Origin: Rhodospirillales bacterium
Lineage (GTDB): Bacteria; Pseudomonadota; Alphaproteobacteria; Rhodospirillales; Defluviicoccaceae
Reading direction: 5' to 3'
Length of the DNA: 53,297 nucleotides
Assembly (NCBI GenBank): GCA_016793925.1
Contig: JAEULH010000030.1
Location: 1-53,297 of the forward strand
The position numbers and the translations under genes were made by a program. This document shows, piece by piece, positions 9,263 to 19,684 of this stretch (position 1 is the stretch's first letter; the number at the start of each line of letters is the position of its first letter). The notes under the pieces were generated by a model that had not been told where the DNA came from, searched no databases, and saw only the letters and a list, made by a program, of their open reading frames with translations.

Positions 9263-10093
9263 ATGATCGACCTTCGACTGCGTCGTGAGTTGATGCATAC
9301 GGATGGCGCGGCCTGGCGCCGGATTCTGGGTGCGCTGGAGAAAGGCCTGCCGCTGCCGGACAGCCCGCCGACGTGCCTGGAGCAGGTCTTCGCGCCCCTT
9401 CTGGCCAGCACCGCCGCGACGCCGTATGTGATCGGACAGGCCGGCCAGTCGCTGGACGGCCGCATCGCCACGCTCAGCGGCCATTCCCATTACGTCAACG
9501 GACCGTCGGCCCGCCGGCACCTCCACAGGCTGCGGGCGTGGGCCGACGCCGTCGTCGTCGGCATCGGCACGATCCTGCACGACGACCCTGAGCTCACCGT
9601 CCGCCACGTTCAGGGGCCGTCGCCCGCGCGCGTCGTCATCGACCCCGGCGGCCGCCTGCCGCCGGGCGCCCGGGTTCTGCGCGATGACGGCGTGCGGCGC
9701 ATCGTCTTGCGGGCAGCCGAAAAGGGGGCCCGAGGCTGCACCGATTACGGCGCGGAAACCGTCGCCGTGCCCACCGATCCGTGTGGCCTGATCGTCACGA
9801 GCGTCGTCGAGGCGCTCGGACGACAAGGTTTCAGGCGGATCCTCGTCGAAGGTGGGGCGAACACATTGTCCAGGTTCCTGGCCGCGGGCGCCATCCATCG
9901 CCTTCATATCCTGGTCGCGCCACTGCTGATCGGTTCCGGTCTACCCGTCGTCGCCTTGCCCGCTGTCCAGTCCCTGAATGAGGCTATGCGGCCTGAAATG
10001 CGGACTTATGCCTTTGACGATGGGGACGTCTTGTTCGACTGCGACTTTACCCACATCAAGACCAGCCTAGCCAATCGGCGCGCCGATTTGTAG
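9263..10093 (+). CDS. RibD C-terminal-type reductase
   Basis: A 276-residue NADPH-dependent reductase of the RibD C-terminal / dihydrofolate-reductase-like fold. Bifunctional RibD or stand-alone reductases of this kind reduce 5-amino-6-ribosylaminouracil phosphate in riboflavin synthesis. Motifs are GQSLDGRIA, HYVNGPSARRHLHRLRA, DAVVVGIGTILHDDPELTVR and RILVEGGANTLSRFL, in the usual order. No zinc deaminase domain is present; the first 60 residues are unlike the deaminase. The ATG at 9263 is preceded by CGGAGG. Divergence from ribA suggests a shared pathway, but a paralogue with another pteridine-like substrate is possible. Confidence 0.87.
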   Translation: MIDLRLRRELMHTDGAAWRRILGALEKGLPLPDSPPTCLEQVFAPLLASTAATPYVIGQAGQSLDGRIATLSGHSHYVNGPSARRHLHRLRAWADAVVVGIGTILHDDPELTVRHVQGPSPARVVIDPGGRLPPGARVLRDDGVRRIVLRAAEKGARGCTDYGAETVAVPTDPCGLIVTSVVEALGRQGFRRILVEGGANTLSRFLAAGAIHRLHILVAPLLIGSGLPVVALPAVQSLNEAMRPEMRTYAFDDGDVLFDCDFTHIKTSLANRRADL

Positions 10094-10282
10094 CGGAAAT
10101 GGGCATGCCCGGCACAACACTGGAAATGTCCAGCCTGACCGTGGCCCAAATGAAGGCTTTCATCATCCCGCAGCGTGCCCGGTGGTCTGACAGAACGGGA
10201 TACGGACGGGGATATCCATTTCGGTTTCCGGCGCCGATCGAGGGGGTCGAGCGCGGCCTGAATGACATGAAGGCCGGTGGGC

Positions 10283-11527
10283 TCATCCGGCGCAGACGGC
10301 TGACGGGGCGCATGTCTTCCCGTCGGCGCGCGAAGCAGCTTTGTTGAACCACCGGCGCGGGCGCACCTGCGTCCGCCACAGGGTCACCGCGATGAGCAGG
10401 GCGGCGAGGTTGCAGGCGATCAGCATCGCCGCCACCGCCGGCCATCCGCCCGCGTGCCACGCCGCGCCGGGCCCAACGGCGCCGATGCTGCCGCCGATGT
10501 AGTAGAAGCTCGTGTAGATGCCGATCGCAGAGGACCGCGCCCCCGGCGCCGCCCCGGCCACGAAGCTGGTCGCGGCGGACTGGCTGAGGAAGGTGCCGGC
10601 CGAGGCGAACGCCAGGCCCGCGACGATCATCCACAGCGACTGCACGAGCGTCAGGCCCGCCCCGACGATGAACAGCGCGGCGCCCGTCGACAGCGGCACC
10701 CTCTCCTGGAAGCCGCGCAGCCACCGCCCGGCGAGCGGCGTGCTCACCATGCCGAGCAGGTAGACGGCGGAGATCGAGGCGAGCAGTCCCGGCCGAAGCC
10801 CGTAGGGCGGGCCCGCCAGCAGCAAGCTCACGTACGTAAAGAGCGCGACCTGCGCGAACAGGATGAGCGCGCCGACGACGCAGGCGGCGAGCATGTGCGG
10901 CTTGCGCAGGTGCGTGAGCACCGCCGCCAGCGCCGTGCGGAGGCCGCTGCTGGCAACGAACGCCCGCTCGCGCGGCAGCATCCGGAGCAGGGCAAGGCCG
11001 ATCACAAGGTTCACCGCACCGAGACTGACGAACGCCAGGCGCCAGCCCAGGGCATCCGTCACGACGCCGGTCAGAAAGCGACCGGAAAAGCCGCCGGCGA
11101 CGGCGCCCGCCATGTAGAGGGCCGTAACGGCGCGCGCCTCGCCCGTTTCCCATTCCTCGCCGATGTAGGCGATCGTCACGCAGAAAATCAGCGGCATCAG
11201 CACGCCTGCCGCCGCCCGCCAGACCAGCAACTCGGTAAACGTCGTGGCCATTGCAGCCAGGATCGTCGGGACGACGATTGCCAGCGAGCCGATGACGATC
11301 AGTCGCTTGCGACCGCACGCGTCTGCCAGCGACCCGGCGAAAGGGCCGATCAGGGCGACGGCGAGCGTCGTCACGGTGATCACCCAGCCGGCCTGATGCG
11401 CGCTCACGCCGAACTCGGCGGCGAGCTGCGGCAAAATCGCCTGGGGGGCGTAGAGATCGAAAAAGGCCGCGGCACCGGCGAGCATGACGCCGAGGCTGCG
11501 GCGGTCGGTGGTCATGGCTGTCGTCAT
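10283..11527 (-). CDS. MFS transporter, YnfM-like
   Basis: A 414-residue major facilitator superfamily transporter of the drug:H+ antiporter kind. Twelve hydrophobic helices can be traced. The loop 2-3 signature appears as GPFAGSLADACGRKRLI, and the FDLYAPQAILPQLAAEFGVS N-terminus matches the YnfM/arabinose-efflux subgroup. It is transcribed away from a LysR regulator 103 bases off, the same arrangement as E. coli ynfM/ynfL, which suggests that regulator controls it. The natural substrate is unknown. The C-terminal 30 residues are extra, basic and non-conserved. Confidence 0.88.
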   Translation of the reverse strand: MTTAMTTDRRSLGVMLAGAAAFFDLYAPQAILPQLAAEFGVSAHQAGWVITVTTLAVALIGPFAGSLADACGRKRLIVIGSLAIVVPTILAAMATTFTELLVWRAAAGVLMPLIFCVTIAYIGEEWETGEARAVTALYMAGAVAGGFSGRFLTGVVTDALGWRLAFVSLGAVNLVIGLALLRMLPRERAFVASSGLRTALAAVLTHLRKPHMLAACVVGALILFAQVALFTYVSLLLAGPPYGLRPGLLASISAVYLLGMVSTPLAGRWLRGFQERVPLSTGAALFIVGAGLTLVQSLWMIVAGLAFASAGTFLSQSAATSFVAGAAPGARSSAIGIYTSFYYIGGSIGAVGPGAAWHAGGWPAVAAMLIACNLAALLIAVTLWRTQVRPRRWFNKAASRADGKTCAPSAVCAG

Positions 11528-11587
11528 GGGTATCCTCGCGGGCCGCCTTGTCGAGAATAGAAGTGGCGGCTGCCCTGGTGAGCGTCC

Positions 11588-11618
11588 AATATATCGACAA
11601 GCCGATTTTGATATCGAA
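11588..11618. promoter_or_regulatory. candidate LysR operator between divergent genes
   Basis: The 103-base gap between the MFS and LysR genes contains an AT-rich dyad: ATATC (11591-11595) and GATAT (11610-11614), with the second arm inside the near-palindrome TTGATATCGAA. LysR-type regulators bind interrupted AT-rich dyads in such divergent regions. The assignment is positional inference only. Confidence 0.35.
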
Positions 11619-11630
11619 TACGTTTCAGAG

Positions 11631-12536
11631 ATGTTGGAACTGCGCCAGCTCCGCTACTTTCTCGCCGTCGCCGAAGAGCTGCACTTCGGCCGCGCTGCCG
11701 CGCGCCTGGGCATGGCTCAGCCACCGCTGTCGCAACAGATCCGCAAGCTGGAGGAGACGTTGGGCGTGGCCCTGTTCTGGCGCAGCAAGCGACACGTCGA
11801 GCTGAGCGAGGCCGGCCGCGTGCTGCAGGCCGAGGCGAGGCGAGTGCTGGCCCAGGCCGAACAGGCGGCGCTGGCGGCGCAGCGGGCGGGGCGGGGCGAA
11901 GCGGGCAACCTGCGCATTGGCTACACCAGCACCTGCGCCTTCACCCCGGTCGTGCTCGACGTGCTTCGCCGCTATCAGGAGGCGCACGCGGGCGTCGTCC
12001 TCGGTCTGGTCGAGATGCCCACGGCCGAGCAGCTCCGCGCGCTGCTCGACGGCCGGATCGACGCGGCCTTCATTCGCTCGCCAATGAGCGACCCCGAACG
12101 ACACTACGACGTGCTCACGCTGCTGCAGGAGCCGCTCGTCGTCGCCCTGCCGGCGTCCCATCGGCACGCCGCGGCAACGGCGATTGCGCTGGCCGATCTG
12201 CGCGCCGAGCCGTTCATCCTGTTTCCCCGCGCCGTCGGCGCCGGGCTGTTCAACGACATCATCGCCGCCTGCCGGGCCGCCGGCTTCGATCCGAACATCG
12301 TGCAGGAGGCGCCGCAGTTCACCTCGATCATCGGCCTGGTCTCGGCCGGGCTGGGGCTGTCGCTCGTACCCGAGGGCTTGCAGCAGTTGCGCCTCGACGC
12401 GGTGGTCTACCGGCCTCTGATGGGCACGCCCCTGATCGCCCCCGTCGCGCTCGTCGCCCGCCGCCGCACGCCGTCTGCGGCCGTTTCCGCACTCCTGCGC
12501 ACGGCCCGCGCGTTGGCCGGCCAGCCGCACCGGTGA
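11631..12536 (+). CDS. LysR-family transcriptional regulator, YnfL-like
   Basis: A 301-residue LysR-type regulator. The winged helix-turn-helix begins immediately (MLELRQLRYFLAVAEELHFG, then AAARLGMAQPPLSQQIRKLE), followed by the linker helix and a periplasmic-binding-like effector domain to residue 300. ATG 11631 is chosen because MLELRQLRYF is the canonical N-terminus; the frame is open further upstream but that part is not conserved. It is divergent from the MFS gene, probably its target, and likely autoregulated from the shared intergenic dyad. The co-inducer is unknown. Confidence 0.93.
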   Translation: MLELRQLRYFLAVAEELHFGRAAARLGMAQPPLSQQIRKLEETLGVALFWRSKRHVELSEAGRVLQAEARRVLAQAEQAALAAQRAGRGEAGNLRIGYTSTCAFTPVVLDVLRRYQEAHAGVVLGLVEMPTAEQLRALLDGRIDAAFIRSPMSDPERHYDVLTLLQEPLVVALPASHRHAAATAIALADLRAEPFILFPRAVGAGLFNDIIAACRAAGFDPNIVQEAPQFTSIIGLVSAGLGLSLVPEGLQQLRLDAVVYRPLMGTPLIAPVALVARRRTPSAAVSALLRTARALAGQPHR

Positions 12537-12608
12537 CTGCGCCGAATCGCGCCGGGGTCGGTGCCGGGCAGCCGAGGGCATCGTTTGCCTGAGTGCGGGA
12601 GCGCGCCG

Positions 12609-15600
12609 TTACCGGCTCACCGGGGCCGGGAGCCGAAGCTCGGCGGCCTCGGCATGACGGCCGAGCCGGTCGAGGAGGCGGGCGCAGTTCTCTCGGGCCT
12701 GCATCTGGTGCGGATGGTCCGGCGGCAGGGCCTTCTTTAGGATTGCGACTGCGCGCTGGTACAGCGGCTCGGCCTCGGCGTAGCGACCCTGGGCATCGTA
12801 GAGCCCGGCCAGGTTGTTGAGGCTGGAGGCCACGTCCGGGTGCTTGGGGCCGAGGACCGTCTCCCGGATCTCCAGGGCGCGCTGGTACAGCGGCTCGGCC
12901 TCGGCGTAGCGACCCTGGTTATCGTAGAGCACGGCCAGGTTGTTGAGGCTGGTGGCCACGTCCGGGTGCCCGGGGCCGAGAACCGTCTCCCGGATCTTCA
13001 GGGCGCGCCGATGCAGCGGCTCGGCCTCGGCGTAGCGACCCTGGTTATGGTAGAGCACGGCCAGGTTGTTGAGGCTTAAGGCCACGTCCGGGTGCTCGGG
13101 GCCGAGGACCGTCTCCCGGATTGTCAGGGCGCGCTGGCAGAGCGGCCCGGCCTCGGCGTAGCGACCCTGGCCATGGTAGAGCAAGGCCAGGTTGTTGAGG
13201 CTTGAAGCCACGTTCGGGTGGTCGGGGCCGAGGACCGTCTCCCGGATCTTCAGGGCGCGCTGATGCAGCGGCTCCGCCTCCCCGTAGCGACCCTGGGCAC
13301 GGTAGAGCTCGGCCAGGTTGTTGAGGCTGGTGGCCACGTCCGGGTGCTCGCGGCCGAGGACCGTCTCCCGGATCTTCAGGGCGCGCCGGTACAGCGGCTC
13401 GGCCTCGGCGTAGCGACCCCGGTCATGGTAGAACGTGGCCAGGTTGTTGAGGCTTTGGGCCACGTCCGGGTGGTCGGGGCCGAGGACCGTCTCCCGGATC
13501 TTCAGGGCGCGCTGGTACAGCGGCTCAGCCTCGGCGTAGCGACCCCGGTCATGGTAGATCGCGGCCAGGTTGTTGAGGCTTTGGGCCACGTCCGGGTGCT
13601 CGGGGCCGAGAACCGTCTCCCGGATCTTAAGGGCGCGCCGGTACAGCGGCTCGGCCTCGGCGTAGCGGCCCTGGGCATAATAGAGCCCAGCAAGATTGTT
13701 GAGGCTGTTGGCCACATGCGGGTGCCCGGGGCCGAGGGCCTTCTTCCAGATCTCCTGGGCGCGCTGATACAGCGGCTCAGCCTCGGCGTAGCGACCCCGG
13801 TCATGGTAGAACGTGGCCAGGTTGTTGAGGCTGGTGGCCACGTCCGGGTGGTCGCGGCCGAGAACCGTCTCCCGGATTCTCAGGGCGCGCCGGTACAGCG
13901 GCTCGGCCTCGGCATACGCAGCACGGACATGGTGATAGCGCGCCGTTGCATTGAGCACCGCTCCGACCGTCTCCAGACCGACCTCGAGGCGTTCGCCGGC
14001 CTCGGCCGTCGCGAGCGCGTGCGGGAGAAGAGCCCCCATCGTCGGCCAGTTCGTGTGTTCCCAAGGGTCTGGCAGCACCGCATTGACCAGCCGCAGGGCC
14101 GCGCCGGCGCAGGTCTTGGCTGTCGCCGCATGGAGCCTGGCGCGGGTCACGGCCTGGACGAGGCGGTGCACGGACAGGAACTCACCCTCCCGCCGCACCA
14201 GGGAGTAGCGGAGCAGCGCGCCGATGGCGGAGTTGAATGCGACCGGGTGCCCGGCCGCTTCGTTCAGCGGCTCCGGCAGGTCGGCAGCCCCCGTTCGGAT
14301 CGCATCGAGGGGAATGTTGTCGGGGGCGAAAAAGGCGCAGAGGTTCAGCAGCGCCGCGCCGGCCGGCGACTCCGCCGTGACCTTGCCGAACGACACCTCC
14401 CACACGGCGGCGACCGTTCGCTCCAGGTCTCGCGGCTCCCGCCACAGCTCCGATCCATACCCTTGCCCAAGGAGATCGGCGTACCCGGTGAGCGTTATTT
14501 CCGTCTGCTCGCAGTACGCCGCCGCCTGTTCCAGCGCGAGCGGCAGGTCGCCGAGCGCGTCCGCGACGCGGTCCGCGCCCGGATCCTCGCTGTCCTGGTG
14601 CCGCTCCTCCAGGAACCGGATCGACTCCGCCCTGTGCCACCGGTCCAGCGGCACCGTTGTGGCAATGCCGCCCCAGGCCGGGTTGCGCGAGGTGATGAGG
14701 ACGTGCCCGCCCTGCACCCGGGGTAGTGCCTCGCAAACCACCTTGGGCTCCTCGGCATTGTCGTAGATGAGCAGCCACCGGTCGTGCGTCTCCAGCCACC
14801 GCCGCACCGCCGCGATGACGACGGCCTGCTCAGGCGCATCCTTTTCGTCCAGCCGCAGGGCCCGAGCGAGGGCCATGCAATCGACGGCGAGCAGGGCCGG
14901 ATCTTCCGCCCGCAGCCACCAGCCCACGTCGTAGTCGTCCTTGAAGTGGTAGGCGTATTCCGTCGCCAGGTCGGTCTTGCCGACGCCGCCGAGCCCGTGA
15001 ACCGCGGCGGTCTGCGTCAGCGCCGTCGCCCTCCCCGCCGTCAGGTTGCGGTGCAGCCGGTCGATCAGCTCTTGCCGACCGGTGAAGTGGGGGTTGCGGC
15101 GCGGCAGGTTCCAGACCGCCGGCAAAGCGCCGGGGAAGCGGGGTTCCTCAGGGATCTCGCGCCGGGACGGACCTGCGGAACCCGGAAACGTCGGCTCGCA
15201 GGTGGGCTTGGCCCCATCGCGCCTGACGCCCGCGAGCAGCCGATCGCGTGCGGCGTTCCTGTCCTCCAGTCCAAGCAGGTCGATGTAGACGATCTGCGGC
15301 AGCAGGCCCGTGAGTTCGCATTCGCGCACCCGGACCGGCAGCAGGAGCCCGAGCCGGCCGGTCGGATCTTTCGCAAACGCAGCCGCCCATTCCGGGGCTG
15401 TGAATCTTGATGCCAGGTACGCCGGCGAGAGGACGGCGATCGTGCGCTCCGCCTGCGCCGCGGCCTGCTGCATCTCCAGGACGAAGTTGGACCCCGGCCG
15501 AAAATCCCAGGCCTGGAGCACGACGCTGTATTCAGCCTTGTACAGGATCCAGGCGATCCACTCCGCCCACGCCCGGTCGGCGCGGGAGTAGCTGATAAAG

Positions 15601-15629
15601 AAGTCTTTGCGCCCCCCACCGGCCGTCAT
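12609..15629 (-). CDS. TIR-NB-ARC-TPR STAND protein (putative immune sensor)
   Basis: A 1006-residue, three-part signalling protein built like plant and animal NLRs. Residues 8-135 form a TIR domain (KDFFISYSRADRAWAEWIAW; LQAWDFRPGSNFV; a conserved Glu at about 80 in APEW where TIR NADases carry the catalytic acid). Residues 170-450 form an NB-ARC ATPase: Walker A GGVGKT at 214-219, Walker B LLIYDN (D290), VLITSR, and GDLPLALE at 360-367. From 562 to the end are ten full and one partial 42-residue kinesin-light-chain-type TPRs. Start 15629 is preferred over upstream ATGs because GGAGGGGG sits eight bases before it. In known systems ligand binding to the repeats drives oligomerisation and TIR NAD+ cleavage. 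No partner gene adjoins it. Phage defence is inferred. Confidence 0.9.
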   Translation of the reverse strand: MTAGGGRKDFFISYSRADRAWAEWIAWILYKAEYSVVLQAWDFRPGSNFVLEMQQAAAQAERTIAVLSPAYLASRFTAPEWAAAFAKDPTGRLGLLLPVRVRECELTGLLPQIVYIDLLGLEDRNAARDRLLAGVRRDGAKPTCEPTFPGSAGPSRREIPEEPRFPGALPAVWNLPRRNPHFTGRQELIDRLHRNLTAGRATALTQTAAVHGLGGVGKTDLATEYAYHFKDDYDVGWWLRAEDPALLAVDCMALARALRLDEKDAPEQAVVIAAVRRWLETHDRWLLIYDNAEEPKVVCEALPRVQGGHVLITSRNPAWGGIATTVPLDRWHRAESIRFLEERHQDSEDPGADRVADALGDLPLALEQAAAYCEQTEITLTGYADLLGQGYGSELWREPRDLERTVAAVWEVSFGKVTAESPAGAALLNLCAFFAPDNIPLDAIRTGAADLPEPLNEAAGHPVAFNSAIGALLRYSLVRREGEFLSVHRLVQAVTRARLHAATAKTCAGAALRLVNAVLPDPWEHTNWPTMGALLPHALATAEAGERLEVGLETVGAVLNATARYHHVRAAYAEAEPLYRRALRIRETVLGRDHPDVATSLNNLATFYHDRGRYAEAEPLYQRAQEIWKKALGPGHPHVANSLNNLAGLYYAQGRYAEAEPLYRRALKIRETVLGPEHPDVAQSLNNLAAIYHDRGRYAEAEPLYQRALKIRETVLGPDHPDVAQSLNNLATFYHDRGRYAEAEPLYRRALKIRETVLGREHPDVATSLNNLAELYRAQGRYGEAEPLHQRALKIRETVLGPDHPNVASSLNNLALLYHGQGRYAEAGPLCQRALTIRETVLGPEHPDVALSLNNLAVLYHNQGRYAEAEPLHRRALKIRETVLGPGHPDVATSLNNLAVLYDNQGRYAEAEPLYQRALEIRETVLGPKHPDVASSLNNLAGLYDAQGRYAEAEPLYQRAVAILKKALPPDHPHQMQARENCARLLDRLGRHAEAAELRLPAPVSR
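12686..13946 (-). repeat. ten tandem 126-bp TPR-coding repeats
   Basis: Each 126-base unit encodes one 42-residue TPR of the form YxxQGRYAEAEPLYxRALxI-RETVLGPxHPDVAxSLNNL. The landmark CCAGGTTGTTGAGGCT (plus-strand sense) recurs every 126 bases from 12809 through about 13817, with one variant at 13691. Units are nearly identical at the DNA level, including silent positions, indicating recent unit duplication or ongoing homogenisation. Copy number is likely variable between strains and prone to assembly collapse. Confidence 0.95.
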
Positions 15630-15836
15630 TTGCGCCACCCCCTCCGTGAGCGGCATTACAGTAGCAGGAATTCTCCGCCCTCGACAAACCGCGGAAAGTC
15701 CTCGCTTTCCGTGGTTGCCCCTTCGTGATCGGAGCCGATGAAATCGCCGCAACCGCGACCGTCAGAACTGTCTCGATGAGCCGCCGGCGAACCCATATGT
15801 AGGCGATTGCCTCGGATCATCGCGGCGGGGTGCGAA

Positions 15837-16682
15837 ATGCGCGAGCGGCATGGCCTGAACGCTCCCGGCGAGTGGTATATCGACACCGCGTGCATCGATT
15901 GTTCCGCCGCGCGCACGGTGGCGCCGGGACTGATCGTGCACGCCGGCGGTCAGTGCGTCTTCGCCAGGCAACCGGAAACGGCGGAAGAGCTGAGGCTGGC
16001 GTGGCGGGCGCACCTGCTTTGCCCGACGGCGTCCGTCAGGACCGAAAGCCCCGCGCATCCGCCGGATCGCGTTTTTCCGGAAGAGATGACGACGAACATC
16101 TTCCGGCTCGGCTACAACGCGCGCTCCTCGTGGGGTGCGCACGCGTTCCTGGTCCGGCGCGCGCACGGCAACGTCATGGTCGACGCGCCGCGCTGGACCA
16201 GGGCGGTCGTCGAAGCGCTGGAGGCCTCGGGCGGCCTGTCGGACATCCTCCTCACCCACCGCGACGACGTTGCCGACGCCGGTCTCTACGGCCAGCACTT
16301 TGGCGCGCGCGTCTGGATTCACGAAGCCGACCGCGCCGCCGCGCCCTATGCCGACCGGATCCTCAGCGGCCGCCAGCCGCTGCCGATCGACGACGACCTG
16401 CTCGCCATCCCGGTCCCGGGGCACACCGAGGGCAGCGTGGTCTACCTCTACGACCGGACCTGCCTGTTCACCGGCGATACGCTGGCGTGGAGTTTCGAGC
16501 GGAACGACCTCGTTGCGTATCGAGACGTCTGTTGGTGGTCCTGGCCGGAGCAGAGGCGATCGCTGCAACGTCTGCTCGACTACCCGTTCCAGTGGGTCTT
16601 CGCCGGGCACGGCGGCAGCATGGTCCTGCCGGCGGCGGCGATGCACGCCCGGCTGGCCGGCCTTGTCGAGCGCATGCACTGA
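15837..16682 (+). CDS. ferredoxin-like / metallo-beta-lactamase fold hydrolase
   Basis: A 281-residue two-domain protein. Residues 1-70 resemble a 4Fe-4S ferredoxin remnant: YIDTACIDCSAARTVAP keeps two cysteines of the usual CxxCxxC pattern, the third position being Ala, with a further Cys near HLLCPTASV. The rest is a metallo-beta-lactamase fold with THRDDVADA in place of the classic HxHxDH, then VPGHTEGSVVYLYD, LFTGDTLAW and FAGHGGS. This domain pair is a known bacterial family without firm function; the altered HRDD motif is, as I recall, typical of it. ATG 15837 follows GGCGGGG; the frame is also open from a TTG at 15807. It diverges from the TIR gene by 207 bases and converges on liuD. 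Confidence 0.82.
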   Translation: MRERHGLNAPGEWYIDTACIDCSAARTVAPGLIVHAGGQCVFARQPETAEELRLAWRAHLLCPTASVRTESPAHPPDRVFPEEMTTNIFRLGYNARSSWGAHAFLVRRAHGNVMVDAPRWTRAVVEALEASGGLSDILLTHRDDVADAGLYGQHFGARVWIHEADRAAAPYADRILSGRQPLPIDDDLLAIPVPGHTEGSVVYLYDRTCLFTGDTLAWSFERNDLVAYRDVCWWSWPEQRRSLQRLLDYPFQWVFAGHGGSMVLPAAAMHARLAGLVERMH

Positions 16683-16771
16683 GAGAGCCGGGCAGAGCGG
16701 CTGCTGCCGAGCCGACGCCGTCCGCGATCGTCATGGACATCGGCGCAGGGCGCCGGGCGCAGCCGCGGTGT

Positions 16772-18810
<2,039 letters not shown>

Positions 18811-18814
<4 letters not shown>

Positions 18815-19608
18815 GGCCTTTTCGCTCGCTTCGACCGGCTTTCGATGAAAGCGGCAATCCGGGCGCGCCCGTCTTCCGATGCCCGCGCCCGCGCGATGCG
18901 CTCGGCCGTATCGCGCATCAGGCTGGCGTCGATGGGCCGGCCGGCCACCTCCCGGGTCAGGATCTTCACCTCAGCCATCGCCTGCACGCCGTTGGCGGCG
19001 AGCGTCGCCAGCATTCGCCGGCCGGCCGCCTCGAGCCCGTCCGGCTCGACCACGTCGTGGATCAGGCCGATCCGCAGCGCCTCTTCGGCGTCGAAGCTCT
19101 CGGCGCTGATGAAGTAGCGCCGCGCCTGCCGCGAGCCGATGGCGGCGAGCACGTGCGGCGAGATCACAGCCGGGATCAGCCCGAGCCGCACTTCGGTCAT
19201 GGCGAAGACGGCGCTGCGGGCGGCGATGGCGATGTCGCAGGCGGCGACCAGTCCGACGCCGCCCCCGTAGGCGGCGCCGTTGACGAGGGCGAGCGTGGGC
19301 TTCGGCAGGCGGTCGAGCGTTTCGAGAAGCTCGGCCAGACGCAGCGCGTCGGCGACATTCTCGGCCTGCGTCGCCTCGCCCATGCGCCGCATCCAGTTGA
19401 GATCGGCGCCCGCCGAGAAGCTGCGCCCGCAGCCGCGCACGACCACCGCGCGCACGCGTTCCTCGGCGGCGAACGTCCGCAGCTTCGCGGTCATCTCCGC
19501 GATCAGCGCGTCGTCAAAGGCGTTGTGACTGGCGGGGCGGTTCAGGCTCAACCAGCCGGTGCCTTCGTCGTCGACCTCGGCCAGCACCGCCGTGTCTTTG
19601 TCGGTCAT
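18811..19608 (-). CDS. liuC: methylglutaconyl-CoA hydratase (enoyl-CoA hydratase family)
   Basis: Crotonase-fold hydratase of 265 residues, expected to convert 3-methylglutaconyl-CoA to HMG-CoA. The oxyanion-hole segments are GRSFSAGADLNWM and NGAAYGGGVGLVAACD, and the active-site region EVRLGLIPAVISPHV carries the catalytic-region Glu. The ADLNWM sequence and position between liuB and liuD are typical of LiuC. It is translationally coupled to liuD through an ATGA overlap; liuB ends 76 bases upstream. Confidence 0.92.
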
Positions 19609-19684
19609 TTCACAGCCTGCTCGTTCTCGTTAAGCCCCGGGGATCCAGACGGCTCCCGATCTGTCTCCGTGGTTCTCCGCCGGC

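Noticed and set aside
10094..10282. A small plus-strand gene at 10099-10347
   Set aside because: It overlaps the end of the MFS gene, is Arg-rich and has no ribosome site or conserved feature; treated as a convergent intergenic gap.
12686..13946. Regular direct repeats that might be a CRISPR array
   Set aside because: The 126-bp period has no unique spacers and the repeats are in frame as TPR units.
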